Of a DNA stretch of 64,000 nt, positions 12,621-23,175 are shown piece by piece. A model generated the notes under the pieces. That model had not been told where the DNA came from and made no database searches. It saw only the letters and a program-made list of their open reading frames with translations. The stretch's first letter is position 1; every line of letters starts with the position of its first letter. The stretch lies in the NCBI GenBank assembly GCA_020055645.1, contig CM034547.1:34354909-34418908 (forward strand), given 5' to 3'. This stretch comes from Tomocerus qinae. Lineage: Eukaryota > Arthropoda > Collembola > Entomobryomorpha > Tomoceridae. A program made the translations under genes and the position numbers.

Positions 12621-14101
12621 TTAATTCTTTGCACAGCTGTAGCATTTTTGCTTAACCGCAGCCTTAAGATGCGCCGTGTTAAGCATCTGCATTGATTTTG
12701 TTTTCTTGCAAAAAAAGGTCATATTTCCAGAGTTCAATGAGTTGTATTTCTGCATAACATGGCCTGCAACATAAATAAATTTTAGAATATGGCACCTTAG
12801 TATTGGCTTTCTGTTAAATGATTGACTTAGTTGTGACTTACTCATAATAGTCGCAAGAGGTCCACCGGGTAAAGCTGGTTTTGGTATTTGACCATCTACT
12901 TTAGTTGGGCATTTATTGCCAGAAAGGCTGTGGGTTGATAAAACTTCCCGACCAAAGAAGCACAGGGAAAGCTCCTTTACGGCAGATATCGGATCAGCAA
13001 AGTTTATTAAAGAATACTCCAGCTGCTTAACTTTTACATCATTGGAAAGAAACACCTGCAAATGTCACAATATATCGATGTAGAAAAGCTTAAAATACAC
13101 CTAATCATTAAATTACCATATCTTGTTCCCCATTATTCACGATGCGAAGAGCATTAGGATGGGCAGCTTTCAAAATGGACAATATTTCTTCGACTTTGCT
13201 TGCAACACCGTGATCACCTACAAATTATTTTTCATTTGTTAACATTAATATGTGAAAGTTAGTAAGATATAACATGACACAAAACACCTTTACCATTTTC
13301 AATAGTCTGATTATTTTGTTGCAAGCTTAGTTTGAGGCTTTCACCTCCCTTTCTTTATCCGCCAATTTTCTTTTCAAAGTGTTGAGTTCAGACCTCAGAC
13401 TAGACTCAGACTCTGGAAACATGTGCTTGTGTTAAATCTGGAGATAAATTGTCCAAGACGCGATTAGTGTTTTTAGTCCTGGTGGCCTGCAAATAAAATT
13501 TATATTATTATGTACGACAACATTTTAAATATAATTAGTATCACGTTCTGTACATTTACCTTTAATAACAACTTTCGACCAGATGTTCCCGCAACTTTCA
13601 ATGGATTTTTCTTAATAGTTTTTCTGCTCTTAGGTTTTTTAATGCCACTTGCCTGACTTTTCCCAGGCTGCAATTCAAAATGACAAAAAAATTACTTTCA
13701 GAGGATTATTTATTTAACTTTTGATATAAAACAGACTGCAATATTACGGTATTAATCTCAGATGTGTTTTCTATGTCATCGTCACTTTCAAGGAGTAAAA
13801 GTTCCTCTCTTCTAGCTTTCAGTTCTTTTAATGCACCTAAGAAATCATTATTTCTTTTAATGATCGTGGACATAAATAATGTTTATACTAAACAATACAG
13901 TAGAGTTAAATTAAAAAATGATCAACTATGTTTGTTTTGCTTACCGATATTTAGTATTTTTACGACGCAGTCGTCATCTCCAATGTCGACATAACTCCCA
14001 ACAGCAGGTGGTTTTTTAACATTAAAACTGTTTATATCCGCAACAGTAATAATTTTGTATTTATCACTGCCACTGACGCCTATTTCTTCCACCAAATACA
14101 T
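12621..14101 (-). pseudogene. BEN-domain protein gene carried by the transposon (seven exons, frame-damaged)
   Basis: Exons on the - strand: 14101-13945, 13836-13748, 13667-13560, 13486-13294, 13217-13117, 13055-12842 and 12763-12621. All have GT/AG junctions and matching phases. The N-terminus (MYLVEEIG, ending near KILNIG) resembles the small tudor/SH3-like module found before BEN domains in many arthropod proteins. Next come an acidic/basic linker (LESDDDIEN; KKPKSRKTIKK), a coiled coil (LNTLKRKLADKE), and a BEN domain from about ALRIVNNG through VKELSLCFFGREVLSTHSLS to LKAAVKQKC at the end. BEN domains bind DNA and act in chromatin regulation. Exon 4 is broken: a one-base shift near 13420 and a compensating shift near 13345 leave stops between them. 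I chose the ATG at 14101 because an upstream one at 14218 runs into a TGA at 14125-14123. BEN identity is strong; the N-terminal module is tentative. Confidence 0.8.
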
Positions 14102-14662
14102 ATTAACTGTTTCTGTAAATCCTCAAGCAGCGGAGAAATTACAAAAATTTTCAGGTTTGAGGTTGCAACGAGTGGAGAGACGAAAAGACATCAAATGTTT
14201 GAAATCAATCGTTTTCATGATTGTTTTACTATTTTTCAGTTGTCTTGGAATCATTGACATCTAAATATCATTGGCTGTCACGAAAGTGTGTATTTTAAAT
14301 ACTATTAAGTGGACCATTCTCCATAATTACCAAACTTTATAAATATGCTTCTTAATGATATCCGATACCCAACGTCTTATACAACACATAAACTAAATTA
14401 CACTTTAATCTCATTTGATATTGAATTGAAAATATCAATTAGACATCTTCAAGTCAATGCGTTTTTGATTGGAACAACTTTGAAGATTTTAAAGTAAAGA
14501 AAAAGTTTCTTAAATCCCAGGAACGAAAGCCTTAATATTACAAACTTACCACCAAAATTATCAGAAACCAAATCTTCCACTTTCCTTTGGCTTGCAATTC
14601 ACTTCATTTGCGAAAATAATTCTTTAATAAGCATATAAAATTTGAAACATAATTTAACAAAA
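14102..14662. promoter_or_regulatory. Divergent promoter region between the two transposon genes
   Basis: About 560 bases separate the start codons of the BEN-domain gene (-) and the transposase gene (+), so promoters for both must lie here or in unseen 5' exons. TATAAAG occurs on the - strand near 14341-14335. TATAAAA occurs on the + strand at 14634-14640, but only about 20 bases before the transposase ATG, which is too close for an ordinary TATA box with a leader. The role is inferred from layout. Confidence 0.4.
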
Positions 14663-17234
14663 ATGGGTAAATGTGTCAGAAGAAATGTCATTCGGAAGCT
14701 TATTCGAAGATTTCCTGAATTTAAATGTCGCAGAGTAAGTTTATTGCATTGATAAATATCGATTATTATGACATAGGTAATTAAGGGAGTTAGTATTAAA
14801 ATTCTGATGATTTATAAATAGGGCAATGGGCATATCGGTTATTTCCAGTATTTGTGTGGCAGTGAAACATTAGCGGTGAATGAAGTAGAAGAAAATGTCA
14901 CAATGGACGAAGGATTTAATCCTCTTCTACATGATGACACTCGGTCACCGGACAACTTAAATGATGAATTCGTAACTAAAAACTCTGAGAAAAATGTAAA
15001 AAACCAGTAAAATCTTGATAACTGTTATTGAATAACATACATAATATACGGTAAAGGTGACTAGATTTTATTTATGTAGGACTCTTTTTCACCCCTGTAT
15101 AATGGTTGTCCATTGGATGAAAAATCTGCTAAAGCTACAGTGCTAGCATTCATGCTTCGCTATAATTTACCGTTCAGCGCTATTGATAACCTAATTCTTC
15201 TAATCAATTCGTTTCTTCCAACTCCTGCCTTGAACCTGTCACAGTTTTTGTTTTTCAAAACTTTTAATGAAGCATTAAAGATCAGCAAGCATCACTTCTG
15301 TCACAACTGTAAAGGATATATAGGGGAAACTATAAAACTTCCATATCATTGCCGAGTAGAAGGATGTGGTTTTGTTAGGCAAACATCTGAAATGTACTTT
15401 GCAAGATTATCTTTAACCACCCAATTGGAGGGATTGTTTTCATCGAATTCTGAGCTCTTACAATGCTGTCTGTTATCCAAAACTCCGGGTTTCGAACATT
15501 GTACAGATATATATGGGGGCAGAAAATATCAGTCTTTGAATAATGTCTCCAATGATGAATTTATATCGCTAAACATATGTACGGATGGAGTCCAAGTTTT
15601 AAAGTCAGCAAAATATTCAATGTGGCCAGTTCAAATAACAATTAACGAATTTCCTCCTTCATTTCGGTTTAGAAACATTATACTGGCAGGAATCTGGTAT
15701 GGAGATGAAGGAATGCCCATCGACTCTTTGTTTTCGTTGTTGGTTGAAGAGCTAAATCATCTTTCAACGTTTGGTATCACTGTAACAGATGGAAATGAAG
15801 AACGAAATTTGAAGGTTTACTCCTTAGCATGCATTGCCGATTCGAAAGCAAAATGGGAAATACAAGGTCTCAAACAATACAACGGATACTTTGGATGCAC
15901 AACATGTTATGAAAACGGATACAGGTCCAAACTGAATAAAAGTACCAAAATGGTATTTCCATTTTCAAAACATCTACCTAAATTGAGAACAACCGATTCC
16001 TTTTTACAAGATCTGCTAACCTTTAGTACCAACGGACTAATAGAAGTTAAAGGATTGTGTTCAGTTTCTTCTCTAACTTTGCTAAAGAATTTCTGTACTG
16101 TTGAAAACTTCAGTATTGATTACATGCATAGCGTATTAATTGGAGTAGTGCAAAATATGATGACTATGTGGATGTCCCCAAAAAATCGTAGCCAGCCGTA
16201 CTCCCTTTAAGGAAAAGACAACGTTTTAACTGCTCGCATTCTATCGCTGACTCCACCATCTGTTATTACAAGGAGACCACAAAGTGTTTTCAAGAGGAAC
16301 TCTTGGAAAGCCCACCAGTGGCGAGACTGGTTGCTGTATTATGGTATTGTTGTACTTTCAGACACTTTGTCAGCACCCTACATGGAAAACTTTTTACGTT
16401 TAAGCCGCTCAATTTGGACACTTTTAAAAACAAAGATAGAAGCTGATGTCATCGACAGTACTGCTGAAGAATTAAAAATATTTGTTAAAGACTACCAAGA
16501 CCTTTATGGAATACATGAAATGAGTTACAACGTTCACCAGATTCTTCATTTAGCAGAAACTGTAAGAAAATTTGGACCTCTGTGGACTAACTCGTATGTT
16601 CCCATACGAAACGTATAACAAAGTCATTAAAGACTTTGTAAAAGGATATCGTCATTCCCAGACTCAAGTGTTAAAGAAATATGCCATGTTAAAATCTCTG
16701 CAATTTGATAATTTGGATTTACATACGAATGCCGTCGTTATAGACCGTATTTTAGATAAATATCCTGACTTAAAGAAAGTCTTAAGTGACGGATGCTCCA
16801 CTCTTAGATTAGGAAAATGCCAACCTTGTCAAATATGTATCAATGATAACGGCTTACTGGATCAAGTTGACAGAGAGTATAATTCTATTTTGCACAAAGG
16901 CATTCGACTTTGTACTGGAAATCATGATGAAAACAAACGATATACTAACAGTTATTGTGTCACCAAATGCAATTCCTTTGTAAAAATAATTGGCATATTT
17001 GAAAATTCTTTAAGTAGGATGTTTTATGTATTAGTTAATCTTTTGAGATCACACCCGTTTACATGTGGTAATATTATTATGGAACATGTTTTTGTTATTG
17101 AAGAAATAGAGTGTAGAAATGTTTGGTTACCGTTAAAAGATATTGACAATGTTGTTGTACGTATGAATGCAAACAATTATGCCAGCTACAAAGAAGTCGT
17201 TTGTGTTATTCCGAATAATGTTGAAATGGATTAA
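14663..17234 (+). pseudogene. EnSpm/CACTA-type transposase (three exons, one stop and one frameshift)
   Basis: Exons 14663-14734, 14822-14995 and 15080-17234, all phase 0, with donors GTAAGT and GTAAAA and tag/gtag acceptors. Exon 1 starts MGKCVRRN; exon 3 continues as DSFSPLYNGCPLDEKSAK, a conserved opening of animal EnSpm transposases. A zinc-ribbon-like Cys set follows (HFCHNC, then YHCRVEGCGF). Residue counts include all three exons: the first likely catalytic Asp is in NICTDGV (about residue 251) and the second in IADSKAKW (about 336), followed by the family signature LKQYNGYFGCTTC. FSIDYMHSVLIGV comes at about 428. After an in-frame TAA at 16208-16210 the same frame resumes with LTARILSL and WKAHQWRDWLLYY. 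A +1 shift near 16591-16600 separates FGPLW from FPYETYNKV. The C-terminus ends VIPNNVEMD. The protein would cut and join the element ends; this copy cannot make it in full unless the breaks are sequencing errors. Confidence 0.85.
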
Positions 17235-17614
17235 ATTAAGTTGATTCATATTGATTGCATTTAATTAATTTGCATTGACAGTTAATTCGGCCCTATTAGT
17301 TCTAGCATTGCATTTTAAGGTTTACTAACATGGGGGCAATCATATCATATCCATCAGAGTGACATCCACAAGGTGCAATGTTTCATCAATTTAATGTGAT
17401 ATTCAACCAAATCAGCTTACCAATTTTACTTGCTAATTCAGCTTAGTTTTCTACAACAATCTTGTAGCTGTTTCTCACCAAATTTACTTCCCACTAAATT
17501 CATGCTAGTATTTTGCTCTACTATTTATGCACGTTACTGTTGGCTACTAGAATGTAACTAAATATTTACTGGGCCAAAAATTTCTTACTGAATCCAGTTA
17601 AAAACTGAAAAGAA

Positions 17615-17637
17615 ATAGTGGAATATTTTTGTAAGGG
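17615..17637 (-). repeat. Right terminal inverted repeat of the EnSpm element
   Basis: 23 bases identical to the reverse complement of 12108-12130, followed by target duplication TA. Confidence 0.9.
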
Positions 17638-18392
17638 TACTTATGCATTCTCATACGCTAGCTACGGAAAATGCATATGAAAAGTCTAAACGCAAGCATT
17701 GCAGTATATTTTGTAATATAAATACCTTCGTATGTGACTAGGAGGAGAGTTAAATTTTGTATAAGATCTGCTGTGTATTTGTAAGTATAATAATGCGAGC
17801 AAGCAGTCATAATAGTTGGTTTCGTATCTCGGTATCTATTTTCTGTAGAAAGCGTAGTGAAAATGTGGTTGCTGTCGAGTTGTCGTCTTCATACGTTTTG
17901 TTAGCTGCTGCTGTTCTAAAGGACGTAGTGTACTTACGGCTGTTATTATTGTCGTAGCTAGCAAGAGCAAGGATGATGCCTTAAACAATGCATTCTGGGT
18001 TATATTACGTGTGTTAGCGTTAGTATTCTCCAAACTCTCATTTCCTTGGGTCTGGAGCAAAATAATCGGCAGTAGTTTAGTTGTAGAAGGCCCAATGTTC
18101 TGTATTGTGATGTAATGCGTCTCTACTCTCATAGTCTGCACTCCTGTTCCGTACATGTTACTACTTTACGTGCATAGTTGTGGGTTAGTTGTTTTTCGGC
18201 AGTTGTTATTATGTTGTCTAGTTAGTTTGACTAGAGTCTAGTCTGATCGTGAGCTCCCTGAGAATTTCCCCCAAACCTAACCAACTTTCTTTAACGGTAA
18301 GAAAGGAAAAGACGGGGCCTAGGAAAATTACACATTTATTCATACGGCCTATTAGGGAGTAGTGATACAAATGTCTTGCAAGATAGTTTGGT

Positions 18393-18418
18393 TAAGTTTA
18401 CATGCACATGTAAACTTA
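18393..18418. repeat. Short perfect inverted repeat
   Basis: TAAGTTTACATG, a 2-base centre (CA), then CATGTAAACTTA: 12-bp arms that match fully. It could be a hairpin or a dimeric protein-binding site, or chance. Confidence 0.7.
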
Positions 18419-18922
18419 TGGCGACATGACTATCTCTAGTTACTTTATTCACAACGTTCAGGAATAGGACAAGGATAAATACATGAAGTTATAGGGCTTC
18501 ATAGTGTATCTGTAATGTAATCGTTCGTAACATTCTGCACGATAGGCATATTATCATGTATTTGCAAACGATACTATACACATATCTATATGTTAAGTTT
18601 GGTGATTGTGAAGTGGTGAAGTACGTATACTTACTGTAACTACCTAAGTATGAAATCATAACAAGTATGGTATGGTATGTACAAGTGAGATGATAGTGGA
18701 ATAATACAATGTCGTTTGGTTAGTGAACATCTTGGAACAAGTTGAGAACGAAATCCTCAGCTCAAGTTTTAAGTGGAGCGAAAAAGATGAGAGCAGAGAT
18801 TGAGGAATCTCGATTCCAAAGTAGAGAGAGTTTTTTTGGAGAAATCTTAAGTTGAGCATGCGACACGATGGTTTCCATTGAAAGTTAAGGAAAGTCACGG
18901 ACGATGAGAGGAAAGGAGTACA

Positions 18923-18968
18923 TGATTATTATGATGATGACTTAAGATGAGGATAATGATGATGATGT
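18923..18968. repeat. GAT-rich imperfect microsatellite
   Basis: Interrupted runs of ATG/GAT triplets over about 45 bases. No coding context. Confidence 0.7.
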
Positions 18969-21900
18969 TACTGTATTCTAACTTTGTGCGTCTTTATTAT
19001 TCAGAGTACAGTATGGAATCTATGTACAGTAGTCTCTCCTCTCTCTTATTCTGCCTATTTGCCTTGTAATTCTTCAAGTGAAGAAGAAATGCATGATTAT
19101 GAACGAACTGATGAATCCTATGTTGTCTCCTCAATTAGTTTAACTATGTACATTGCACAACGACTTTTATATTTGCATGTTCTCAACTGGGTGTCATTTC
19201 CATCATAAAATAAATGGTTTACGCTCTAGCGGTCCGTGAGTAGATGAGTATAAATGTTAATGATTACATGGAGAGCCTCTGGAACTCTGCTTCTTCGTCT
19301 TCCACAGATCTATGCACATACACTACTTATTTGTATGTATCATGTAATGTATATGATCTTTAGGGCTTAGAGTATGTTTTGAAAAATAGTGTCCTCCTAC
19401 TATTAATATATGGAAAGAGAAGTCTTTGTGCCTCTTCTTATTCAATGTGCTATGCCTAAATAATAATGGCTTTCTTCCGTATCTATTTAATTTTTGTAGT
19501 AAGTAAGTCTTTTTGATGCTGAAGTGTGTAAATTATACGTTAGAGAAGAAATCATTTCCTTTCACTTTTGCCTTTAATATATTGTATCTGTAGGTACAGA
19601 AGCACTTCGTTTATCGTTGCACAACCAATTATTTTACATGTGCATTGTTCATTTAGTATTCAACTCATTTGTAACTGACTCTCTATTTAGTTTGGGAACT
19701 TTCCCATAAAACTGGAAAACTGCTTTTGAGTTTTAGATTTTATTGCACATTAAACAGCCCAGTTTGTTTGCATATTGTTGAAAATTGATAGGAGTAAATA
19801 GAATGGGTTTTCATGCGTCGTTTAGCTGGAGATGAATAAGTTTTGAATGGAGAGGTGAAAGTAAAGATGTTATTGGATTGATGACTAATAGTGTTGGTGA
19901 CTGAATGAATTTCACTTCCGTATTGCCTACATTATTATGGAAGGAATGGGTTAGTTGAGTGAGTTACGGAAAAGTTGAGGACGATGCGAAGTGGAGATGA
20001 GAGAAAGTGGAAGGCAATAACGTGAGCGAAGTAGGTAGTTCCATTGTGTTTTGATGGGAGATGAGTGAAGAATTCCCTCCTTTCTGATACAATTTATTGA
20101 TATTCATGGCCATGGCGGAAGTACACTTCGTAGCTACGTATCTATTCATCAAAGTCAAATACTACATTATGGACTATATCAGTTGTGTACTATATATAAA
20201 CTGCCCTTCCAACTTCAATACGTGGGAACACTTATCCTTCATACCAATATCTACTAGACTAGACTATATATAGGAAATTTTAAACTTACATGGTAGAACT
20301 GTTGTATTGTTGCGATTCAAATAGAGTTATAATACTAGTTTCGAGATTCGAGCATAAGCACTAAACAGCAGATGTAGGTGATCTACTTGTAGTAGTTGTA
20401 TAATATTATCTTATATGGGTAAATGGAGTATAGTGTTATGTATAGTAATAGTAGAATGATGTATTGATGTTTACTATACCGTGATATGCTTTGCATTCCT
20501 CCAACGAAATCAACTCGAGTGGAATGAAATTACTGGCTTGTGAGCGTAGTGGAAGTTAAAGAACACCTATGTGGATTTATGGCCTTCCTGAGTGTATTTG
20601 ATAGAGACAAGAACAATTTGCTCCCATGTACTTCAATTCTCTATTAGGTATGGTAAATGGTAACTACAGCCAGACCGCATTTAGCGAAAGCAATAATTTT
20701 CAAGTGTTTATGGCTTATCTGTTTATATCACTACTTGGTTAAGTGCTTATCTCTTCAACATAGATAGTCATTTGCCAAGTAGGAAAACCGAAAGAGAGCT
20801 ATTTTAGGATATTATGATCATGATCGTCAAAATCGTCATACTTGTCTCATAAAAAGATTAATCTAAAGAGCAAATAGAGTTGATATTCCTTCGGAATGTC
20901 TTGGTAGTATCATTATTGATTCTAACTAATGATTATGAACCGATGTTGGTTATTTTAACTGTAATACTACGTTCCATCTTTTGTAAAGTACAAAATACTA
21001 CACAATTGCATTCAACCGCCATACACCATCTCTACTTCTGTGCTATTGTTTTCTGCTGTTAAATGTCAAAAATACCATTTTTAAAACACATTGATATGCT
21101 CCCAACATGCGAAGCAAACCTGACTTACTGGTTGACAAGATTTAACCGATCTTTTAAAAGCTTTCGAATAGGTGCACAAAGATTCTTTACAAAACCAGCT
21201 GAAAATAAATGTTTATATAGCAGATAGTAATTGCAAGTGTAGGTATTACATACTCTATCGCTTTCTCTTTCACTTTCTCCCACCCAAATCAAGTAAGTTG
21301 CAGTTTCATTTTGTGACGTATCAGATTTCAATTACCGTTTATGCAGTGTACATTTCCCAGTTGTAGTACTTCAAAAACGTTTAGTGTTGGGCTCTAGCTG
21401 CTCAGTTTTCTTACATATCCATTGAAATCCGAGGTGCGCGATCTATCATGGCGGCTAGTTACATTATTTGACATCTTTGGAATTAATCATTTTACTTTAT
21501 TTAGCTGGACATATATTTAATTTCAAGTTAATGAGTCAAGGCAATTACAGAGTACGGTCGGAATGTTGGGTACAGTATAAAGGCATCTCTTGAAAATTGT
21601 GTGCACATTTTAACTATGATCTGATTATAAAAATCATATTTTGTAAGACTATAAAATTGTAAAGTGAAATCCTAAACATGTGCCAAGTGCTTGCTTGTAG
21701 AAAATACTAATAAATCTTTTTACAGAAATTCAATTATCAGAAATCTTAATTTTAAATAATTTAGTAAAATATTAAAAACTACTAAGGTATAAAGATATAC
21801 CTACATAAAATCATGTATAAAATTCGGAGTTTGCTTTGGCCACCGACTTCATAACCCGACCAGAGACCACCCCGAAAATATTTTTATGCCTAATTTTTTT

Positions 21901-23046
21901 AAAAGAAAGTAATTTATTTTCAAGTTAAAAATTGACTCGAAATCGCAGATTTGAAGTCAACAGTATTTTAGTGACCATTTTAAAAAATAAATCTTTGAAT
22001 GCCGATATATTCTATTTTTTATGAGTAAATGAGTTCCTTAGTACAATAGGGATTTTTGTATATTGAGAAGTGTATGCTACTGGCATCCGTTTCATTTTAT
22101 TCTTTCATGTGTTTTAGTCGTACTTTCTTGACGTGCGTTCGTGTGCTGATCGGTTGCATATCAGGTAGTGCAATTGAACTTAATGTAGTCACTTTTGGTT
22201 CGTTTTGTTTTAATAGTCGTGGTTCATGTCAAGACAAACGTTCAAAGACATATCGTCGTAAATACTTAATGAGTGATGCAGGCTGCAGTAGCAATGTCGA
22301 TAATGTCAAAGGCATAGATTGATAGAAAACAAATGGATGGACATTGTGATTATTTGACTGTTTTATCTTTTATGAGAAAAATAACTTTTTGGGTAATCAG
22401 AGTAACCACGTACATAACGAGATGACTACAGCAGCTAAACTAAAACTACTTTTAGAGATTTATAGTGCTACTATCGTGAAATTGGATGGTAACTAGTAGT
22501 ATTTGTAGTTGCGGAATAATGCATTATGAATCATAGCAAGTTAATTGGAAAGAGAGGAAAGAATTCGTTTGTACTTAGTGTATTGGAACAGAGTTAATAA
22601 CAGGTTACGTCTTCTACTGCCGCATTCTTTCTAGTTTTGTAGCTATGTAATTATAGAATAGTTATTAAGGTCCTTAGGAGGTAATGCTACTTTAGCTTAT
22701 CGGTCTACAATCGGAAGCGACGTAAATATGAAGTAGAGGCTATTAAACCTATTAAAGAATTTTGCGAGTGAGTTACATTTTGTTTAGCTAAATGCTGATT
22801 GATGTAACGATTCGGGCGAATGTTGATAATAGGTAGTAGCGAAGGGGAATTGCGGGTGGAGTAGGTATTTTATGTACAAATGTGCTCTGAGTGAGAAAAG
22901 AAGTTAGCAGCTCGCTCGCAGACAGAAAAGTTAAACAATTATTTTAATCTGGTGTGGACTAGAATGGCGTAGCTGTACAAATTATGGGTTCGCTGAATTC
23001 TGGAGGACATAAATATTTTAAGTGCAATTTTGTTTCTCTATTGTAG

Positions 23047-23175
23047 AATCGCGGTGCTGGCTTGGATATGAACGTGATAGAAGCGTGGAACGAAGGTATT
23101 ACTGGCAAAGGCATCGTAGTGACCATTCTAGATGATGGATTGGAGAAAGATCATCCGGATATTGTTCGCAACTAT
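23047..23175 (+). CDS. Fur1: Furin-like proprotein convertase, exon with catalytic Asp
   Basis: Internal exon of 43 codons, phase 0 at both ends, between acceptor ctattgtag and donor GTAAGT. The peptide runs from [10 protein letters not shown] to DIVRNY. It contains [12 protein letters not shown], the kexin/furin form of the subtilisin Asp motif; the first Asp of LDDG is the catalytic Asp (Asp153 in human furin). The Asp in GLDMN and the one in HPD match known calcium ligands of the family. Furins cleave secretory proproteins after Arg-X-Lys/Arg-Arg sites in the trans-Golgi and endosomes. The wording, such as [10 protein letters not shown] and later GPGELA, is closest to arthropod furin-like protease 1 as I remember it; assignment to Fur1 rather than Fur2 is inference. 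No prodomain exon was seen upstream in the window. Confidence 0.95.

Larger units (their letters stand above)
12108..17637. mobile_element. EnSpm/CACTA-type (CMC superfamily) DNA transposon with two divergent genes
   Basis: The element starts with CCCTTACAAAAATATTCC and ends with its reverse complement; 23 bases match perfectly. It is flanked on both sides by TA (12106-12107 and 17638-17639), a 2-bp target duplication. Further in, related sequences recur in inverted orientation (aatttggtga and acagct near 12231-12250, mirrored near 17465-17490), resembling the subterminal repeats of CACTA elements. The + half encodes a transposase with the animal EnSpm signature and the - half a BEN-domain protein. 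Both genes have introns with good splice sites. Length is about 5.53 kb. Both genes are disrupted, so this copy is probably inactive, though its ends look intact. Classification rests on the transposase sequence and end structure. Confidence 0.85.
17638..23046. other. Intronic DNA between the EnSpm element and the first furin exon
   Basis: No supported gene. It holds a 12-bp-arm inverted repeat at 18393-18418 and a GAT-rich microsatellite near 18923-18968. A compositionally distinct AT-rich block at about 21060-22330 may be an old unrecognised repeat. The last bases form the acceptor of the furin exon. Confidence 0.6.

Noticed and set aside
14126-14218. Upstream ATG for the BEN-domain gene at 14218
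   Set aside because: It meets an in-frame TGA after 31 codons; the ATG at 14101 gives an open first exon whose sequence looks like a normal N-terminus.
22056-22322. 88-codon + frame ending in MSDAGCSSNVDNVKGID
   Set aside because: No family recognised and no downstream exon that continues it; possibly part of the odd AT-rich block but unsupported as a gene.
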